From: Aspidiotus rigidus
Taxonomy: Eukaryota > Arthropoda > Insecta > Hemiptera > Diaspididae
DNA: 64,000 bases
NCBI GenBank assembly: GCA_035079385.1
Contig: JAVHKY010000034.1
Coordinates: 6,758,001 to 6,822,000, forward strand
Direction: 5' to 3'
Below the pieces are notes generated by a model that was not told where the DNA came from, did not search any database, and saw nothing but the letters and a program-made list of their open reading frames with translations. Below, piece by piece: positions 58,461 through 64,000 of the stretch; position 1 is the stretch's first letter, and each line of letters starts with the position of its first letter. Both the position numbers and the translations under genes were made by a program.

Positions 58461-58635
58461 CGTTTGTATGTGGATGGTACACTGAAATTGAGTAGGATTA
58501 TAATAATAATCTGAATAAATTCTTAATATAAAAGTTTGGATTAAATATCAATTTTGGAGATTAATAATACTACTGAACAGCTATCTCGACGATTCTGAGT
58601 TATTTTTCAACCTCCCTGTTCAACGAGGAAATCGA

Positions 58636-59294
58636 GTTTCCTGGCAGATAAGCTAAAAGATGTAAGTCTTACTTCTGGATCGACCTTATGTTCTTTTGGT
58701 GTTGTTGAATTGTTTCCTCGCAACCCCAAGGCCGTCGCTATCCATCGTATGGGCGACTTGATTATTAAATCTGGTGTCCCTCGTGAGAAATTGGAGGAAT
58801 TTTTTGACCATCTGAGTGTATGTTGGTGTCCTAACTCTTGTAAATTTTATAGGAAATTTTTCGAGTTCTCCGAAGAAGTGGAGGTCCCTATTGGTTCTCC
58901 TTTGGGCTCGCTTATTTGTCTAAATGTGAGATTGATCTGTTCTCCTCGGGCCGGGTGTTTTTGGGTCGGTCCTGCAGAACTCCTTATTGAGTTTATTGCA
59001 TATTTAAATAGCCAATACCCTTTCATAAAATTTACTTTGGAAGTTGGTGGTTCCTCCATAAACATCTTGGATTTGTCCACCTCTGTTAAAGACGGCGTCC
59101 ATGAGTTCGATATTTATAGAAAAGATGCATCGACCGGTGTTGTAATGCATGAATCGTCATTCTGTCCTGTTGCCCTTTCTAATATCCCCTCGAGTCTGGC
59201 TGCTTTCCATAAGGAACTAGTAACGATCAAACGCCTGGCTAGAGTGAATCACGTCGGGTATGATATTGACCTCATGACCGGAGGGGAATTATAA
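58636..59294 (+). pseudogene. Penelope-like RT fragment lacking the catalytic box
   Basis: A plus-strand PLE piece starting at the SLADKLKDVSL segment, through a changed SFGVVELFPRNPKAVAIHRMGD (the DVVGLFP Asp is Gly) and EVPIGSPLGSLI. It then has a frameshift and a deletion that removes the YVDD box, rejoining at GPAELLIEFIAYLNSQYPFIKFTLEVGGSSINILDLS. It ends near LARVNHVGYDIDLM. The nuclease and tail are absent. Dead. Confidence 0.87.
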
Positions 59295-61339
59295 AAACTT
59301 ACAAATTGAATCGCTCACAATTCGATTCACTTTGGTCCGGCAATGAACAATTATTATTAATGATTTTTATCGATCTCTTCGATATAATTTCCATTTATGC
59401 CTTCACCTTATGGTGATGATATGTAATTAAGGCTCCATATTTGTCCTTTAATGATCCAAAATTCGAACGAAATTACTCTGCCTGAGACAGGAGAGCTATA
59501 CGTGACATTCGAAGTTCTAATTTTCGAGAAAATTTCACGAGTATTCGTATCATTCCACCTTCTTCATCCAGGTTTTAATTTCGTTTTGTACATAGCCGAG
59601 AACAAAAGAATTCGATAATAGCAATTTTATTTCGCGTAATTTCTGTTATTTTCATTCTGTACGTTTAACGAAGTCGAAGGAATTTTTCCTCTATATTACT
59701 AATTTTCTTCAACCAAACGAAGACAATGAAAACAGTAATTATTACGTGGGTATTTGTACAGCGTTAGAGAATACTACAAACTTCAATCAATGCAGCAATT
59801 AAGTCGAAAATACTTTAAAAGTACTTGGCACAAAGCGAAAGAATGCGAAAAAGAAAATCAGATGAACATTCTTTCAAAAATAAAGTGAAGTTTTCGCTAT
59901 CATTTCCGTTTGTACGATATAAGTGAATTGCAGGTTAGAATGCTAAAGAAGTTAAGTTGCTACATTAGATAGCGATTTTTTCAAAACTATTTAAATTAGT
60001 GGCTGTGACGAAGATCGAAGCGTCTTATTCTCGTTTCACATTTTATAGTTCTGCCCATCTAGTATACCTCAAAGGATTTGTGCTCCCCTACCTCCCTCGT
60101 CAATTGAAAAGGGTGAAAATAGTTCTGAACTTTTGTATTCGTATGACGAATCATATTCCTGATGCTCTACGCGTCCATGGGATCTGGAAGAAAAGTAGTG
60201 TGGTGTATCCCAGACGTCATATTATCCTTTTGCAATCTAACTGGTCGTCACTGTCACCATTGTTCGAAATTATGGTCATGTAAAAGTCTCGTTGTAGTTA
60301 TCTAACGAATGTGGTATAATATAGGTAAAGAAAACAGAAACAGGGAGAGTTTTAATGGAGGTTTTAAAATCTATCTTGGGAATAATATTCGACTTGGCGT
60401 GCGCAAGGTACATTTCACAAATGTATTTCGTATTCGTATAATTTCACGATTTATAATACCGAGTCGAATGACGTAGTAATGCTAATTATTTGTACTCTGT
60501 ATGCAAAATAGAATAGTTTGTTAATGGAATCCGAATGACTTAATCGACTCGACATTGATGTTATTACAAAAGGTAAAAGTAAATCAACGAAATCTATTCA
60601 AAGCTACGGATCTTTCGCGCTTGTTCGAAACTATTCTGTTTAATCACTCGAATCGTTTGCTCCATAATAATTGTCTTCGGTTCGTTGTTCTCCAATTTTC
60701 TTTTGGCTTGCTCTTCGAATGCGGACAAACTAGGAAGAGTACAAAATGTAATAGGGGGCGGGTGGAAATGTAGTGAATGTTTTGGCGGATCTCTATGACA
60801 GCCGCAACTACGAGGAAACCCAAAGAAATAGTAACCTTTGAGCTATACGTAGGTTTTAGATAAATCATGACGACTCTAGTCGTCATTGCTATCAAAAGTC
60901 CATCCGAGATGAACGTCGATTCTCCTCTACCTGTTTTCGAACCCAAATCGACCCAAAATGACTGGAATTTTACCCAAAATCGACCGCTCTTCATTACCGA
61001 TGACTCACTGTAGTCGATTTCCGATCTATGTTTATTAAAAATTGATTCGACTGTCGTCAAACAAAAAATGTTTTGTCGTAGCCAAATGAGTAAAGATCAT
61101 GTTTCACGTCTCTTATGTTTTATCACTCGCTCCCCTTGTTCGCCCCCTGTCTTGGTTTAGCATAAGTCTGATGTAAAATATTTTGGGCTATTGCCGTTCG
61201 CCCCTTTTCTTAATGTCGTATAAGTCTGGTATGAGAAATATTTTGAGCGATCAGCTTTCGTGATTATAAAGGAGGCTACCTTCTTGATCTACGAGCGTCG
61301 TAAGGGCCGTACTCGCAAATTTCTAAATCAACCACAGAG
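59295..61339. other. No defensible gene; possible weak LINE-like ORF at 59999-60283
   Basis: Unique-looking AT-rich DNA. The 94-codon plus ORF 59999-60283 (LPRQLKRVKIVLNFCIRMTNHIPDALRVHGIW..RR) faintly recalls the region after the RT in Jockey-type LINEs (LQxxQNxxxRFI..DHI..LGWL..RR), but the match is too loose to call. A CGACCCAAAAT patch near 60940-61030 echoes the 4.08-5.85 kb element. Confidence 0.3.
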
Positions 61340-63020
61340 TATACGTCATCGACTAATGTTGCCGACATGTTGCCGATATATCTAACCGACAAATGTTGCC
61401 AACTTGTTGCCACCATATGTGACCCCGCCTCCAATCACAGTCAGGAGAAAAGGATCTTCCTTCGTTTGTGAAAGATCCTTTTCTCCTGATCGATATTAAA
61501 TGCTAAGGCGAGTTTCTGTCGACTAGGTCACATTTGTTGCCGACATGATGGCCACATATGTTACCGACGAATGTTGCCGACAAATGTTGCTAACATGTTG
61601 CCAACAAATGTTACCAACAAATGTTGCCGACATGTTGCGACAAATATTGTTGACAAATACGGCCGACAAATGTTACCGACAGATGTTGTCAACATGTGAC
61701 CCCATATTCAATTACAATCAGGAGAAAAGAAATCTTCCTTCCTCTGTAAAAAATCCTCTTCTCTCGATCAATATTCAATGCTGAAACGGGTTTCTGTTGG
61801 CGTCTACAGAAACCCGGCGTAGTGTTCAATTACAATCAGAAGAAAAGAAATCTTCCTTCCTCGGTAAAAGATCCTCTTCTCCTGATCGATATTCAACGCT
61901 AAGCCGGGTTTCTGTGGGCAGGGTCACATATGTTATCGACAAATGTTGCCAACATATGTGACCCTGTATTCAATTACACGATGCTGAAGCGGGTTTCTGT
62001 CGACGGGTCACATATGTTGCCGACATGATGACCATATGCTACCAACGAATGTTGCCGACAAATGTTGCTAACATGTTGTCAATAAATGTTACTGACAAAT
62101 GTTGCCGACATGTTGCGACAAATATTGTTGACAAATGTGGCCTACAAATGTTGCCAACATATGTGACCCGGTCTTCAATTACCATCAGGAGAAAAGGAAT
62201 CTTCCTTCTTCTGTAAAAGATCCTTTTCTCCTGATCAATATTCAATGCTGAAACGGTTTCTGTCGATGGGGTCAGATATGTTGCCGACATGATGACCATA
62301 TGCTACCAACAAATGTTCCCGACATGATGACCATATGTTACCGACATATGTTGCCGACAAATGTTGCTAACGTGTTGCCAATATATGTGACCCCGTCTTC
62401 AATTACAATCAGGAGAAGAGGAATCTTTCTTCCTCTGTAAAAGATCCCTTTCTCCTGATTTATATTCAATGCTGAAACGGGTTTCTGTTGACGGGGTCAC
62501 ATATGTTGCCGACATGATGACCATATGTTATCGACAAATGTTCCCGATATGATGACCATATGTAACCAACAAATGTTGCCGACATATGTTGCCTACAAAT
62601 GTTGCCGACAAATGTTGCTAACATGTTGCCAATATATGTGACCCCGTCTTCAATTACAATCAGGAGAAGAGGAATCTTTCTTCCTCTGTAAAAGATCCCT
62701 TTCTCCTGATTTATATTCAATGCTGAAACGGGTTTCTGTTGACGGGGTCACATATGTTGCCGATATGATGACCATATGTTATCGACAAATGCTACCGACA
62801 TGATGACCATATGTAACCGACAAATGTTGCCTACAAATGTTGCTAAAATGTGGCCGACAAATGTTGCTAACATGTTGCCAATATGTGTGACCCCGTCTTC
62901 AATTACAATCAGGAGAAGAGGAATCTTCCTTCAGCTGTAAAAGATCCCTTTCTCCTGATTGATATTCAATGCTGAAACGGGTTTCTGTTGACGGGGTCAC
63001 ATATGTTGCCCACATGTCGC
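61340..63020. repeat. Complex satellite: ~250-bp units of GACAAATGTTGCC steps plus a hairpin
   Basis: Short steps GACAAATGTTGCC/GACATGATGACCATATG alternate with a longer module (CTTCAATTACAATCAGGAG..., GTAAAAGATCC.TTTCTCCTGAT, GCTGAAACGGGTTTCTGT.GACGGGGTCACATATGTTGCC). The CTTCAATTACAATCAGGAG phrase recurs at about 62397, 62647 and 62898 (~250-bp steps), with earlier, more divergent units. The small ORFs across it are repeat artefacts. Confidence 0.92.
61441..61489. repeat. Perfect 18-bp hairpin arm within the satellite
   Basis: TCAGGAGAAAAGGATCTT (61441-61458) is exactly complementary to AAGATCCTTTTCTCCTGA (61472-61489) around a 13-nt loop. Later units keep the hairpin with mismatches. Confidence 0.95.
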
Positions 63021-64000
63021 CGAAATCATTTGCACGCGCACGCGTACACAGGCTGTACTTGCAAATTTTTAAATCACCCACGGGGGGGGGGGGGGGCGGG
63101 GCACTCGCAGAATTTCAAATTAGGTGTTGGAGCTCAGTAAGGACATGATGTAGGAAGACCTGCTAAAGAGTATGCGAGGTGTACACTAGCTAAGCTGTAG
63201 CCTAGTAGACGCCTAGACTTGTTTAGGTTTAGTAGTATAAAGGAGCGTAGACCTAGTATAATTTCAGTACATTGCTCTAATTGGGTAAGCTCGCGGCGTG
63301 AACTCGATGACTTCTGGGGGGGGGGGCGCACTCGCAGAATTTCAAATTAGGGGTCGGGGCTCAGTAAAGACATGAAACATGTCAAAACTTACAATCGACG
63401 TCGAAATTTAGTAGATTTCAGGTTCAAACTTCTCGGAATCGAAGTAAAAAATGAGGTGACTTCTAACATTGGATTGGACTAAAATACGTTGATTCGACCA
63501 TGACCGGGGTTCTGAAAATGTCCGCCTTATACAATTGTGACCACGCATTCTATCGGCAAGTAGCGAAGTCACCAAACATACAGACTGCTGCAAGGAGGGG
63601 ACTGCGCATAGACTCCAGGTCTTTGAAATCGATCTGAAGTCGACCCACATGCCGCGTCCACCTCGCTGCAAATCAACTATTAATCGATACAACAAAGCGG
63701 TTGCGGACGATTTCAGGGTAACTTACAAAAACGAATTGATTCAACATCAAAACCCGACCTCTACAGAGTCTCAAGAATCAGACCCTTCACCCCTCCTATG
63801 GCGAATTTCGAGGGATTCTTCATCACTAGAATTTTATTTGGATATCATCGCTCATCATAACAATTTTCATGTTTTTATCACCAATAGCCACTTTTTGCAG
63901 TCTGCCACTGTGCATTTTTGACATTATTTTGCAGAACCTCAGCCTCGCCCTCGTCAGAAGCGTATTCTGCTACATGGTCGTGATTGTGTAAAGGAACCTG
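63021..64000. other. No gene recognised; two G-run repeats
   Basis: The phrase G-run + CACTCGCAGAATTTCAAATTAGG + GTCGGGGCTCAGTAA.GACATGA is present twice (about 63080-63150 and 63314-63380), a direct duplication of a dispersed repeat. ORFs at 63408-63695 and 63649-63921 show no motif. Confidence 0.45.

Noticed and set aside
59999..60283. LINE C-terminal domain
   Set aside because: Spacing of hydrophobic and Arg residues is suggestive, but too few positions agree and no neighbouring LINE sequence is visible.
61545..62720. Cys/Met-rich ORFs on both strands
   Set aside because: They arise from the ATGTTGCCGACA satellite steps.

Overview
The window looks like repeat-dense, AT-rich arthropod (most likely insect) nuclear DNA. 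I cannot name the species. The evidence is the transposon content: many Penelope-like elements (PLEs) with reverse transcriptase (RT) and GIY-YIG nuclease, a Mag-like Ty3/Gypsy element with very short LTRs, decayed LINE pieces, tRNA-derived SINE sequence, foldback elements and several minisatellites. I recognise no host gene, tRNA gene, rRNA or CRISPR array. The stretches between repeats show no coding signal I would defend.

Layout. 0.9-2.0 kb: decayed PLE. 3.4-3.55 kb: LINE RT scrap. 4.08-5.85 kb: element with inverted termini holding a 71-bp minisatellite. 5.95-9.7 kb: AT-rich repeats carrying the 3' end of a LINE. 11.2-19.83 kb: two PLE families side by side; the second is split by a 4.87-kb Mag-like Gypsy element with identical 103-bp LTRs and a 5-bp target duplication. 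22.7-23.5 kb: PLE fragment. 23.65-27.35 kb: first copy of a composite foldback built of ~140-bp tandem units. 28.8-34.2 kb: a large palindrome whose centre is a second copy of that foldback, itself interrupted by a 953-bp element with hammerhead ribozymes at both ends. 34.5-37.2 kb: full-length PLE with an uninterrupted 779-codon ORF and a 15-bp target duplication. 39.4-42.0 kb: decayed PLE interrupted by a GC-rich insert. 42.0-42.28 kb: head-to-head tRNA-derived SINE. 42.46-44.7 kb: another PLE. 47.8-52.0 kb: long inverted repeats. 54.0-58.46 kb: foldback with a 9-bp target duplication holding a third composite copy. 58.6-59.3 kb: PLE fragment. 61.3-63.0 kb: complex satellite containing hairpins.

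Best candidate for something new: the 953-bp element at 32346-33298. It has a 12-bp target duplication and ~90-bp inverted ends, each with a complete hammerhead core. Its single 168-codon ORF starts with a coiled coil, and its two stop codons are the TGATGA of the hammerhead core. The Penelope tails carry a second, decayed hammerhead-like motif, so ribozyme-ended elements occur here in two lineages. All comparisons were made by eye.
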